Source: Apostichopus japonicus (Eukaryota > Echinodermata > Holothuroidea > Aspidochirotida > Stichopodidae). From it: 64,000 nucleotides of DNA. Positions 27,401 to 37,751 of this stretch are shown here, in pieces. A program made the position numbers and the translations under genes. The notes under the pieces are model-generated. The model saw nothing but the letters and a program-made list of their open reading frames with translations. It did not search any database and had not been told where the DNA came from. The stretch covers positions 32,552,898 through 32,616,897 of the forward strand of contig NC_092577.1 of NCBI RefSeq assembly GCF_037975245.1, given 5' to 3'. How positions within the stretch are numbered: position 1 is the stretch's first letter; each line of letters begins with the position of its first letter.

Positions 27401-28997
27401 TGACCGCAGCTGTACGTACTGACTGTACACTAGTGTCTAACTACCGATGATAGCAAGCTGTGTGTGTATTTTCTGGGATCGATGGTGGTGTCTAACACTT
27501 CTGTTACACCTCATTCGAAACTAGGTCACATTACTGGCATTAGACGTTTCTATTTGAGTGAGTCGATCTTCACACCCTTTAACTTTTTTTACCTTCTGTC
27601 ATTTAAAAGTTTTCCAAGTCCCTGCAGTTCTTGGTGTCCCCTGATCTTGCAGAGTCTAAATAATACGCAGAGACCTTTGGGTGTAGCGAGTTGTAACAAG
27701 GCCACTGGATTTGCTTTCTGGCTGTGATCAGATGTAGTCCACTCACAGTCCATACCAAGAACCTTGAAAACAAACAACAGAATCATGTTTAACAGAGATT
27801 CAAGATGGTTGTCTCTGGTGTTTTTTATGTTGTCTAGAGAGAATCAGTACAGAATCAAGACCCTCTCTGCCTCCAAAGGAACGACATGCTTCCCCCCTTC
27901 CCCTTATTAAATTTTGCAGGCACGTCCCTAAAGTAAGAAGTCACTAGTTCATGCCTGGAACTTGGAAGTGTCCAGGACATTGTGATATCTAGGCACCTGC
28001 CTTGTCTACATATTGGAATCACCCCCCCCCTCCCCTCCCCTTTTTTAAAAATGAAAAGAAAAGGTTAAATTTATAAACAAACTCAACATTAATTCATTGG
28101 ACATAGGCACAAAAATTTCAGCTCTATCTTCTCACCTGTAAGTACAGTTACGTCTAATTACATGTCTCCAAATATGCTACTAAGTACAGTACAGTACTTA
28201 CATATGCATCACAATTCAGTCTAAAAGTGGGTTTTGCCATTTGCCAGTAGATGTGAATTTATGCACAACTTCCTGACAGTCATTTCTTTTCACTGAACTG
28301 TACTTAATGTCAGAGAGTAACCAGGGAGTGGAGATGGGTGCGAGAGAGAATGGACGGGCGCCAAAACCTCCAGGAAAGTATGTTTGAAAACAAGTTAAAC
28401 TGGCCAAAATTTAAAGCTAATTGACTATTATCGTTCACCTTTCAATCAAGTTAATGTGTTTAATGTTTGGGTGAGGACATCTGTATGTAAGGTACGTAAG
28501 TGCAGAGAGATTTTGTGATGGGAAGGGGTGGAGGGAGGTGAGTGTCGAGATGGAAGAAATTATCAGGAAACAATGAGAATGCACCATTACTGTGACCCAG
28601 ATGGAGGAATGTAAAAATAGATAATTACAGTAAACATATCTAGAAATTTTAATTCACCTTAACTTTAAGACAAAAAAAGAGGAATGCAGCATAAATAGTA
28701 TCATAGTTGATCATAGGTGATCGCTATTGGCTTGCCTACGATTTCATTTTCAAGAAACGATACCTTCTGTTCTTCTGTATCACTTATAAGTCTAGCCAAG
28801 ATGGGTTTGGATTGTTCCCCATCTTCAATAACTAAAATCTCTTGACTTCTGAAAACTTCCAAAAACGGCACCTTCCTGTGATCTGAGTTCTTAGCACGTC
28901 TCTTTCTGTTGGAGAGGAATATCACTACAGCCATACCTGCCGTTGCTGTTACCACAGCAACGGCCACGTAGAAGCCTCTGTAATTGGTCAATGCCAT
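23886..28997 (-). CDS. EXD2: EXD2, membrane-anchored 3'-5' exonuclease domain protein, 4 coding exons
   Basis: EXD2 is a DEDDy-family 3'-5' exonuclease, reported in human cells at the outer mitochondrial membrane and in DNA-end resection. Exons at 28764-28997, 27593-27762, 24868-25650 and 23886-24435 join in phase to 578 residues (human about 621). Residues 10-28 form a hydrophobic helix followed by NRKRRAK, an N-terminal anchor. Exo I is GMDCEW (D83, E85), Exo II lies in GCIDLRHLALR (D163) and Exo III is YAAMD (Y218, D222), so the catalytic set is complete. The C-terminal half has CTCDRGKAEWY, CVVCGRTDSYIRKNIVPHEY and LLLCVECHQ, a conserved Cys/His region that may bind metal and looks HNH-like (inference). 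The gene is convergent with RFC1. An untranslated 5' exon must exist, because an acceptor lies just upstream of the ATG (CTCAG before 29019). Confidence 0.94.
24868..25650 (-). CDS. EXD2: EXD2 exon 3: Exo II, Exo III and Cys-rich region
   Basis: Starts ILKVGVGILSDAKKLAQDYG after a split Ser codon. Contains GCIDLRHLALR, CSNWDSHDFTPEQVRYAAMD, KEPLYDNCKLVSPDGTLLCT and RKNIVPHEYR. Donor GTACTG at 24867. Confidence 0.95.
25953..26328 (-). mobile_element. tRNA-derived SINE in EXD2 intron 2
   Basis: On the - strand: a tRNA-like head GGGCGTTGTGGTCAAGTGG (A box) and GGTTCGAGCCCTGGCC (B box), then the core TGTCCTTGGGCAAGGCGCTT, and a (TAA)n tail at 25953-25970. This core recurs in SINEs of many marine invertebrates and vertebrates. 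I do not assign a family name. Nearly full length. Confidence 0.82.
26492..26644 (+). repeat. Minisatellite, 9 perfect copies of a 17-mer
   Basis: The unit TGTAAACATCAACATAC is repeated exactly nine times (153 bases) without a mismatch. It lies in EXD2 intron 2. Uniformity implies recent expansion or homogenisation. Confidence 0.97.
27215..27578. mobile_element. TTAA-flanked element copy A (364 bp, piggyBac-like MITE)
   Basis: Bounded by TTAA on both sides (27211-27214, 27579-27582). Its ends are AGGCATTGAAGACTCG and an inverted relative ending CGATCTTCACACCCT. The interior is homologous, in inverted orientation, to 37860-38223, which has exactly the same length. TTAA target duplication is the piggyBac-superfamily hallmark. 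There is no coding capacity. The element starts only about 10 bases inside the intron from the EXD2 exon 2 donor. Confidence 0.85.
27593..27762 (-). CDS. EXD2: EXD2 exon 2: Exo I
   Basis: Encodes VLGMDCEW with the DxE metal ligands, then ALLQLATPKGLCVLFRLCKI. Human has VLGIDCEW and SLLQMASPSGLCVLVRLPKL. Donor GTAAAA. Ends two bases into a Ser codon. Confidence 0.94.
27763..28763 (-). other. EXD2 intron 1, nothing else recognised
   Basis: About 1 kb with C-rich tracts near 28023. No repeat family or gene was recognised on either strand. Confidence 0.5.
28764..28997 (-). CDS. EXD2: EXD2 exon 1 (coding part): signal-anchor
   Basis: 78 codons from ATG at 28997. A hydrophobic segment (FYVAVAVVTATAGMAVVIFL) is followed by basic NRKRRAK, then EILVIEDGEQ...ARLISDTEEQK. 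The donor GTATCG after GAACAGAAG is chosen because it joins directly to VLGMDCEW. The open frame would otherwise run on to 28701. Confidence 0.88.
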
Positions 28998-29018
28998 CTT
29001 TGATCTGGGCTAGAATTG

Positions 29019-30940
29019 CCTGAGAAACAATAAACACAGTCAAGAATATACCTCCTGAAGATTCAACCACAGATCAGTCGCCTGAAAATTCTTGCAAATC
29101 ACTTTTGGGAGAAAAATACAAGTTTGGCAACAGTTTGGGTCACATTTGAGACAAGGTTAAAATATGTTGCAACCGGGACCTATTATTTACAAATGCTTTC
29201 AGTTTCACTGAATATTTAAACATTTTGCTAGCCTATGATTCACCCACCAATACTATAACTAAAGGCCTACGTACACAATTGATGGTGGTTGGCATACTCT
29301 TGGGCTCACTTTTGAAAGACTTGTGTTGTCTGTTTACAATAATGTAAAAGAAATATAACGTTAGTATACAACTAGCACTACAACTTAGCTTAGGCTAACT
29401 TGAGCGGTGTTATAGTTTCCTATTATAGGCCAAGTGTTTCACTGTTGGCTTTAAGCCTAGGTTACTTAACAGCAGACGACGTTCGTGTTCCTTAGTCCGA
29501 ATCTATATAGTAGCTATTAACTTTGCGTAAGTTATTCACATATTCGTCAATTACTAAAAGTTCAACAAAATGGGGATGTAATTCCTTGAGACAGTTTTCA
29601 TACCAAACCAATTCAGAAAATATCTTCAGCGGACCACTTTGTTCATCTTCACAGTATCGTTGCACTTTTGTTTACCTATCGACCTACCGCAGATCTCGTA
29701 TCAGTTCGGCTAACTTACAGATAATACTAACTCGCCAACAATCTTCCCTTTTCCTATTTCCACCACTAAATCAACAGACTCTCGCACCAATAAACTTCAT
29801 AGACGTTACAATCAATTTTAATTTAGGAGGAAGTCTTAATACGTAACATAATTGTGTGCATTCATCGGTCATTTTAACTCATTTATGCCTTAAGAAATTT
29901 TTAAATGTGGCCGAGTTAGTCAGATTGGTCCTTACTATGTACATGTTTGAGAGTGAACGAGCTGTCCTCAGATCTTATAGTTTTGCTGAACCTTGAAATG
30001 ACGAAACTTACTAACAAGTTACATGTATATTTTTGCATAAATACTGTATATATTCATATAGCAAAGTATTGGTCTGACGGAAGCTAGCAGACAATAGCAG
30101 CAACCACTAACAGCAGACAATAATTCTTGAGATATTGACAGTTAAGTTATCTGATATTCTATCAAAAGTGAACTTGAAGCAAACAGGTGTGATCTCATAA
30201 TTACACACGACAAATAATGTTTTGTTGTTTCTTCATTTTGCAGTCAATTGATTTGAACTTGGAAAGAGTTTGTTTAAAGGGGATGTGAAGATTATAAAGT
30301 ATGGTAACCTACCTTCACATTATGGATGTATCCAACTGGTGAGTAAAACATTAGACGTACATTATGAAGAAATACAAAACATTATTTATCAATGTGCAAC
30401 AATATCGTCACACCTGTTTGCTCCAAGTTCACTTTTGGTACGAAAGGTGGCAACTGTAACTGTCAATATCTCAAAAACGGTACATAGCAATTGAATGCAG
30501 ACTTCACCAGAATGTAAGATTATGTTCCTCTTAAACATATCAAAAATAAATTTTGACCTGGACTATTCTTTAAAGTTAGGAAGCACTTTAAGTTAGTGAT
30601 CAATGTAGGCTTCATGTAGTGCTCCCCCATAAAAAAAAAAACGGAATGACCAAAATGCTTTAGTAGTTGCGTAGGAAGCTAACACAAGACGAGGAAGCAG
30701 AAAACCGAGGGCATTTGGGTATATTCCCCATGAATACTGTGGCCGAGATAAGGAGGTTGGAAATTTCAACTTTTTCTCTCCAAACTGTTATTTTTCTCCA
30801 AATTTCAACTATTTTCACAGATTGTAGTCTTCTTTGATATATGGTAAGTGAACTTGCTAGACCGAAATTTCTATGGTCCTTATTTATGCAATTCATTATG
30901 CAGTCATCTTTTTCTTTTTCTTTTTTATGGTACAAGTGAT
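29019..30940. other. EXD2 upstream region
   Basis: The 5' noncoding exon and promoter of EXD2 should lie here. I cannot place them: several donors (for example GTAAGT on - near 29715) are possible. No other gene is recognised. Confidence 0.4.
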
Positions 30941-30947
30941 ATTTCAA

Positions 30948-32722
30948 CAGGTGCGTATCCAGGGGGGGCGTTGGGGGCGCGCGCCCCCGGGTAAGGAAAA
31001 GAGGAGAGAAAAAAAAGAGAAGAAAAAAGGGAAAAGGAGGGGAAAAAAGAAAAGGAGGAGAGGAAGGAAGGGAAAAGAAAAAGAAAAAAAAGAGAGAAAA
31101 AGGAGAAAAGGAGGGAGTAGAAGATAGCCAAGACCTCGGGAAGAGAAAGATCCCTATTATATACACAGGGTAGCCAGTGACAGATCAAGGATTACGGAGG
31201 GGGTGTGCGCCTCACCCTACCCCTTACCCCGACAACTCCATTTTTGACGTTTCCGTTTTTCCTCTCTCACTAATGTACTTGAACTCGACCGAGTCGTCGG
31301 GGAACATAACGCATTTCGGGAAGGGGGCGACCGCCCCCCCCCAAATTTTCTTTATGACATCGCTAGTAATTTCAAAATAGACAATGCTTAGATGCAACTT
31401 ACAAGGCCTGGGAAGGACTCATTTCCAGCGATCTGGGAGGCATTTTCGGCCAAAATTTTTCTTGTACGCTTCGCGCCAACTCATGGTGGCGCTTCGCTTA
31501 GATGGTTTGCCTACAGGCTTCGCCCTCCCTTGGCAATTACTCGCTACACGCCTGTTCGAATTTGTAAAGCAAAGAGCAGATATAACATCATATCAATGAG
31601 CATTGAAGATGCATGTTCCACGATGAACAGCCTCAAAAACTGTCAATGTGTGTAGTCAAAGGCGTAGGAGCCAGATTGGATTTGGGGGCTGTAATGGCTT
31701 GCCCGAAAAAAACCCAAAATTTTTCGCGCAAGAAGCGCGCATTCAACACATCGATGCCAATATCATATAGGCAAGATCGCTCATTACATTGTATGGCATC
31801 GTGTACCGCACGGTCCGTCAAAGTTCCACAGTATACCGCCGGATGCTAATGTAAACAACCAAATGTCTTATGTAGATGGAGAAAAACCATACAGATCCAT
31901 TTATGTCAAAACTCTCTTTTACCAAGGAGATCATTTTAAGCTATTCATTGCTATTTATTTTTCTTTCAGTAGGTGCCCGAAAAAAATGGGAAAGCAATTG
32001 GGGGGGGGGCTGCAGCCCCCGCCTCCTACGGGACCTACGCCTATGAGTGAAGTCTTCGGTTTCGATATACCTGATATCGGAAATATCTGCTATATTTCTG
32101 TTCCTTCAACCAAGTTTTGTAAAAGCCATTATAAGAGGTTGCAATATTTCTACACCAATAAATTAACTGTGTCGGAATTTTCCAAAATTTCATCACCAAC
32201 ATTCTTCATAATACTTTCCTCTACTCGTTCAATTTTCACCTGTCTGTTAGGGGTTCAAGGAGGTTTTTCTATATTGGTTGTTTATAGATTGAATTTTGTG
32301 CAACGTTATGGGTATGTTTTGAAGTGATTTTATTCACGAGAAAAGTGAATTTTCAAATTCTCAACAAGTAATGGGCTTAAAACCTTGAAAAGTGGGGCTT
32401 TCGGATATTGTGGGCCGTGACGTAGAATAACCTACAAAAGCAATGATCCATAGGACATGCAATCAGGTCGAACATGATGTGTGACTGGTGACAATCTTCA
32501 AAAAGGTTATGGATGGAAAAAAAAACTTTTGGGAAATACTTGGTTCTCAGGCAAAAGTGTACATCTGGTTGCTCATTTTCAAGCCCGAGAAGTGCCATTT
32601 CCGGTGATCTGGGGGTATCAAAACCAGAAATTTTCTTGTACGCTCCGCGCCAACTGATGGTGGCGCTCCGCTTAGATAGTAATTTGCGCCCCCCGGGTTA
32701 GAAAATCCTGGATACGCGCCTG
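30948..32722. mobile_element. 1.8-kb hAT-like element with nested insertion
   Basis: Ends are CAGGTGCGTATCCAGG (30948-30963) and CCTGGATACGCGCCTG (32707-32722), inverted with one mismatch. TTCAA flanks both sides (30943-30947, 32723-32727). The interior has a purine-rich run (30990-31115) and two copies of the module CTTGTACGCTYCGCGCCAAC...GGTGGCGC (31460 and 32635). A second element is inserted inside (31657-32045). No transposase frame is recognised. The class is inferred from the CAGG ends. A 5-bp rather than 8-bp flank repeat leaves some doubt. Confidence 0.65.
31657..32045. mobile_element. Nested hAT-type element (389 bp) with degraded 8-bp target duplication
   Basis: Starts CAAAGGCGTAGGAGCC and ends CCTACGCCTATG, so the ends are inverted relatives (C-A/T-A-GGCGTAGG). 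The flanks TGTGTAGT (31649-31656) and AGTGAAGT (32046-32053) agree at 6 of 8 positions. It has no coding capacity. Lying inside the larger element, it is the younger insertion of the two. Confidence 0.7.
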
Positions 32723-32749
32723 TTCAAGCCACCTTCTTCGCGTCTATCA

Positions 32750-32778
32750 GAGCCGTATGTATATAAATATACGGCTCT
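32750..32778. repeat. Hairpin AGAGCCGTAT...ATACGGCTCT
   Basis: Perfect 10-base inverted arms with a 9-base AT spacer, just outside the transposon cluster. CGTCTATCAGA and CGTCTATTAGA flank it as a near direct repeat. It may be a tiny element or a transposon footprint. The function is unknown. Confidence 0.6.
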
Positions 32779-32779
32779 G

Positions 32780-35700
32780 GCGTCTATTAGAAACGGCGCC
32801 CTCTATTGGGAAAATCATCCCTTCCAAAATCCATTGTTCATTGCATCCCTCACCTATTCCGACGTTACGTCTAAACAAAGATAAATAAATAAATAAATTA
32901 AAAGTTTTAATGATTTTTTATTGTATTTCTGACATATTTATTGTAGACCATCAATGAAACAAGCAAGGGAAAAAAATCAAGAACGAAAGAAAATCAAGAA
33001 AAGAAAAGAGAGTAAAATTATTAATAATTACACCATGCCATAATTGTTTTTGTATCTGTACATTCGATGCATGGACATACTTGACATCTAAATTTTCTAC
33101 ATTGCCCCATTAATACAGTCATTTACAATTTTGTCTGTAAACGCCACCGTGCGGTAGTTTTTAAGGGTTGACGAAGTTTTCCAAAAGAAAAATACCCCGC
33201 TTACTTCGAACGAATGTTTGTTCTTTAAATTTACTTTAACGACATCCTTTTCACATTTTTCACGTGCCGTCAAATTTAAAGGGTTATACCGGTGACTGGA
33301 TTAGATCACTTAATATCCGCATCTATAAGTGTAAGCCGTTTCCCCATTTTTGTATCGTAAAGATACGAAATTGTCAAATTTGATGATATTTTGTGATTGC
33401 ATCTGGCAACAGTATAATTCTTAATACTGAGAACATTATCAGCTATGCAAAGATTCAAAATGTATCAAATTCCGAGGATAAATCATCAAGAAGATAATAA
33501 TGGCCTAAGCAAAATGTTTGGAAAGCGTCTAGTATCCACCCTGATTACATCACATATACCATCTAATTTGACCCACATCCTGTGATAAGGGAAAGTTTAG
33601 CCAATCATAATGGATTGACTTCATCCAATCATATCTCAAGATAGGGACAATATATTAAGACGGGCGGTTTCGACTAACAGACTAACAGGGTGGAATATTT
33701 CCCCGTCAAGATAAGTGTTTCATAGTCTGCCACCGGAATGCCCCTTTAACTTAAACTTGCATGCAGTTATTAATCAAATGATAGGCGACGGTAAATTAAT
33801 TTACCTATAGAAAAAGAGAGTAGTAAAGAAATGATAATAAAAAAAACACTTTTAATATTTCCCCAGTAACCCCAAATTTCGAACTTTTATTGGTAAGATA
33901 TACTCAAGCTGCGCTGAAGAAAAGTTACCAAAACTCCATATTAAAACAATCGGAACCCTTTCAGATGAAAATAGAACTTTGTCAGACCAAGTTTTAGCGA
34001 CAGATGTTTACTTACTCTTTTTGAAAAAGGAGTTTAAAAATAGATGGTCACGAAAAGCATAGATTTAACAGCCAAATATGATTTTTGTAAATATGAAAGT
34101 AAACATTTTTATCAAGTTTTTCTTTCTTCCCTCCAAAACAGATTGCATCAGATGTTTTTTTTTTGTTTTGCATAATCACTTGAAGATAGTAGCCACTTAA
34201 TATTCATATATGCAGATTAGGTTATACAATGCATATTCAATTTAGATATAAATATTCATCTTAGCGTTACATATAACATAACGATATAAACAAAATTATA
34301 TGAGATAAAGTCAGGCCCGACGAGAACAGAGAGAGAGAGGTAGGGGGGGCTACACCCCACCTGGCTCCGGGGTCAAAGCTTTGACCCTTACACATGACAG
34401 TCTCCTGACCAGTACTCGCCATTGAACTTAGTGCATTGTACTCGTACCCATGATGATATTGTACTCGTACAGCACAGACTGTATTCTGAAATTATACTAC
34501 ATTGCTTTAATATTTCATATTCCAATTATTGGAGGAACCTTTATCAAATATGACCCAAAAAGTAGCTTTAAAAATAAAATGCGTGTTGAAAAGTGAAATC
34601 GAACCAACAGATTACTTAAAATCCTTGCATTAGCTTAAAACATAAATCCAATCTATTTCGTTCGAATGGCTGTAAGTTTATGATATCTACTTTGCTCTCC
34701 TCCTACCATCTTGCATTAAAAATAAGGGGGGGGGGGAGGGGGAAAAAGCTGACACTTTCTTATGTCAAAGAGACGGAAGTGACGTCAGAGATACGGAATT
34801 GACGTCGAAGGCTTGCATCCACTTATGGCAAGAAAAAACAAATCATTGCACACGTAATTTTTATAACATTAAAAAAAATAACAAATAATCTAAACGTTTG
34901 TTATTCTATTTACTTGAAAGATACTGATCACAATAACTAAACAATCACCTTATAACTCCAACGTGTCCTTTATCTATCGAAATAAACAATAATCATATTT
35001 ATAATAATACATTAATATTAATAATGGTAAAAAGTGATAATTAAACACTGCTTTTTAACCCTAAAATTGTACAATAATAAAAGACCGTGAAATGTATGTT
35101 GTGAAATCTATAAATAATTATTATGAATATTCATAAAGCATGCAAAATACCCGACTCAGAGAAAATAAAATACCGGCTATGTCGTTGTCTAATTTGCTCA
35201 GTAACATTCAATGAAACCAAAAGCAAAAAAAAATGTTCATTGGGCTCAAAAAAAGAAAAAAAAAACAGACAAACATGAGAGACTTAAGATTAATACGTAA
35301 CAAAGATGCCGATTACCTAGCTAATATGCTGAAAAATATATCCCAAATATAGTCACATAATACCAAACTTTACCGATTGTTGTTGTATAGCCATCCAAGG
35401 AATTCTTTCTGTATTACGTCATTGTTTTAAAGTCGATTTGACATTTTCTTGCTTGATCATGTTTCTATTTGGGGAAACCACGCAAAACCTGGAATAATTG
35501 TCCATATTTTTTTTTTTAGAAATTTAATACATACACAAAATTCATGCTGCTATGGGGGTGTTTATTCTCACGAATTGACATCAATCAACGTTTGTACTCT
35601 TTAATCGTATGTTGAAAGCAAACAAAATAATTTGCATAAAACAAACAAAAGATAATATATGAAGACAAAATATGAAGACAAAACCATTTTGAAGGAGGAA

Positions 35701-37394
35701 ATAAAAATGCTGACGTTGAATTTAGTTCGTTAAATAGCGAAAAATAATTATCTTTTCTTTTCAGTTCCTTTCTCGAAAAGTAATATGAAATAATAACTAT
35801 TCGGTTGTCACGTACAAAACAAAGGAAAATTAGACAAATACTGTAATTCTAATACTATTTGAAAATTGGACATCATGTTCCTCTGCAGATTTGCCGAAAA
35901 AAAAGGACAACATATATACTTTTTTTCGGAAGAACAGTCGCCCCAGATTGAGACTGGGAAAGAAAACCAACCAACGCGATCCACTTGCCACTCCAGCCCC
36001 CTTTGACATTTTGCATCTCATTATAATGTCATTACCTGATAACACGAAACGAGTCATATAGGGTACATCACTGGTTTTACTAATGTACAGTTATTTTGTA
36101 TGTCGCCCCCACCCCCCCACCACCCCCAAACGTTTCTTCTATATATATTTTTCATTTCTCATGGAAAAGATCAAATAAGCACCAAAATGGAAGAGAAATA
36201 AAACCTATAGGCCTAAGCGGAAAAACAACACAAAGGGAAAACCAACAAAGGAAAAAAATATTGAAGTAAACATGAGCTTCCTAAAATTATGAGTTTGATG
36301 AGCTGTTTTGAAAGACAATTTCGAGATTCTTTTTTTTCGCCTCTTGCAACTCTAATTTATCGAATGATTTGGAGAAAGAAGTATAACAACTTATTCGGTC
36401 TTCTGAACAACCACTGCGTGTGTATGTGTGTGTGTTATTGTGGGATTCGTCGCTACCAAAATCATTTCTATACTCAACACTAAGCCTAACATACACTACC
36501 TATAGGCCTACTGTGTTTTTAATGCAACAAAAAACTGTGTAGGCCTATCTCAGGTCTTTGCAGATTGCCAAAACATAAAAAGCCATCCTAACGAGTTCTT
36601 TGATAATTTCGTTTTGTTAAGAGACAAATGTGTTGCTTCGTAGGAATGAAACTTTGTGAAATCGAAGAATCTTTCGTGAGTGCAGATAAGGTAAATGTGA
36701 ATTTGTTTTAAGTTCCGTTTTGCCCAAAACATATATAGATTGAAACAGTTTTATGTGGACATTAATACTGCGTAGTTTAACGTGGACTTACACACCAGGG
36801 TCCTTACGTGGACCGACTTCCCACTTTAACAGCGCATACGGTATCTAGAATAGCTAACACACACGGTTTGTAACTATTACTCTTATCACAGAATGACTTG
36901 ATGCAAATTTAGGTCCTATCCCGAGAAAATGATCTTGTTAACTGCTTTATAAGATAACTAACAGTTCCTTTTCGGACAGGAATGGAAACCGCTGTACTTC
37001 CTCATGTACGTCCATATAGAAAACAACCACAAAAAGGAAACAAAAGAGAAAACAAACGAAAAAAATATAGAGAAAAAAAAACAGAAAGCCAACCATAAGA
37101 AGACGACAACACTTTACAAAAGTGTCTGCATTATGTGCATAGAACAAATTCAAAATTCAATATTTTTTTTTTTTCGTTTTTCTCGACGGTCCGACTGAAG
37201 TTACCCTTTTGCTCTTCCAACCAAACTTTCACCGTAACTTTCAAACTTTCCCCGTCTCACGCCGCGTTCATATTCCGAGAAGACTTTGAAAAAAGTACCA
37301 ATTTTTTTCTCCCAAACCGCGGTGGACCATACAAAAAGAATATTGTTGCCATGACAACCAAATTTCTCCATTTTATACAGCTGACGGGACATAC
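32780..37394. other. No recognised gene; presumed GATA 3' UTR side
   Basis: 4.6 kb of AT-rich sequence with no exon that I can support on either strand. As it lies 3' of the GATA gene on -, part of it may be that gene's long 3' UTR. TTTATT words near 32926-32942 could be its poly(A) signals. The short open frames here are AT-rich and lack splice context. Confidence 0.4.
34370..34387. promoter_or_regulatory. 18-bp perfect palindrome of GGGTCA half-sites
   Basis: GGGTCAAAGCTTTGACCC is perfectly self-complementary and contains two inverted GGGTCA half-sites with a 6-base spacer, the half-site type read by nuclear receptors. Only the sequence is certain. Binding is speculation. Confidence 0.3.
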
Positions 37395-37751
37395 TTATTC
37401 CGACGATACGTCTTGACCAACGTTGGTTTCCATGGTGACTGTTGATCCTGGAGGAGAAGTCCCATAGAGGGCGGCATGTGAGGCGCTGCTGTCGTTGCCA
37501 TTGGGTTGCATACCGACTGGACTGTGACTAGATGGTACCTGTTGCTGTTGTTGGTGGTGGTGGTGGTGATGGTGGTGATGGGCCAGATTTAATGGGTTGG
37601 AGTTGCCATTGGATGCCGACATGAGTAACCTTGATTGCATAGCCGCGTGGTCCTGGGCATCGATACTGGATTGGCTCGGTAAGATGTAAGCGCCGAGATT
37701 AGAAGCGACTGGTGAGAGACTACTCGCCAAATTCATATACTTGTATTCGGT
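37395..37751 (-). CDS. GATA4/5/6: GATA last exon: Ser/His/Gln-rich C-terminus
   Basis: 118 codons and TAA. Starts [20 protein letters not shown] after TTTCTAG. Contains nine consecutive His followed by five Gln, coded by a GAT/GGT-type trinucleotide tract on + (about 37540-37580). Low conservation is expected in this region. Confidence 0.85.
   Translation of the reverse strand, partial: TEYKYMNLASSLSPVASNLGAYILPSQSSIDAQDHAAMQSRLLMSASNGNSNPLNLAHHHHHHHHHQQQQQVPSSHSPVGMQPNGNDSSASHAALYGTSPPGSTVTMETNVGQDVSSE

Noticed and set aside
28701-28763. Continuation of the EXD2 exon 1 open frame (VSFLENEIV...)
   Set aside because: The donor GTATCG at 28763 joins to VLGMDCEW as in the family. The extension has no counterpart.
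30660-31188. Phe/Ser-rich and Lys/Arg-rich open frames on both strands
   Set aside because: Caused by the purine run inside the transposon cluster.
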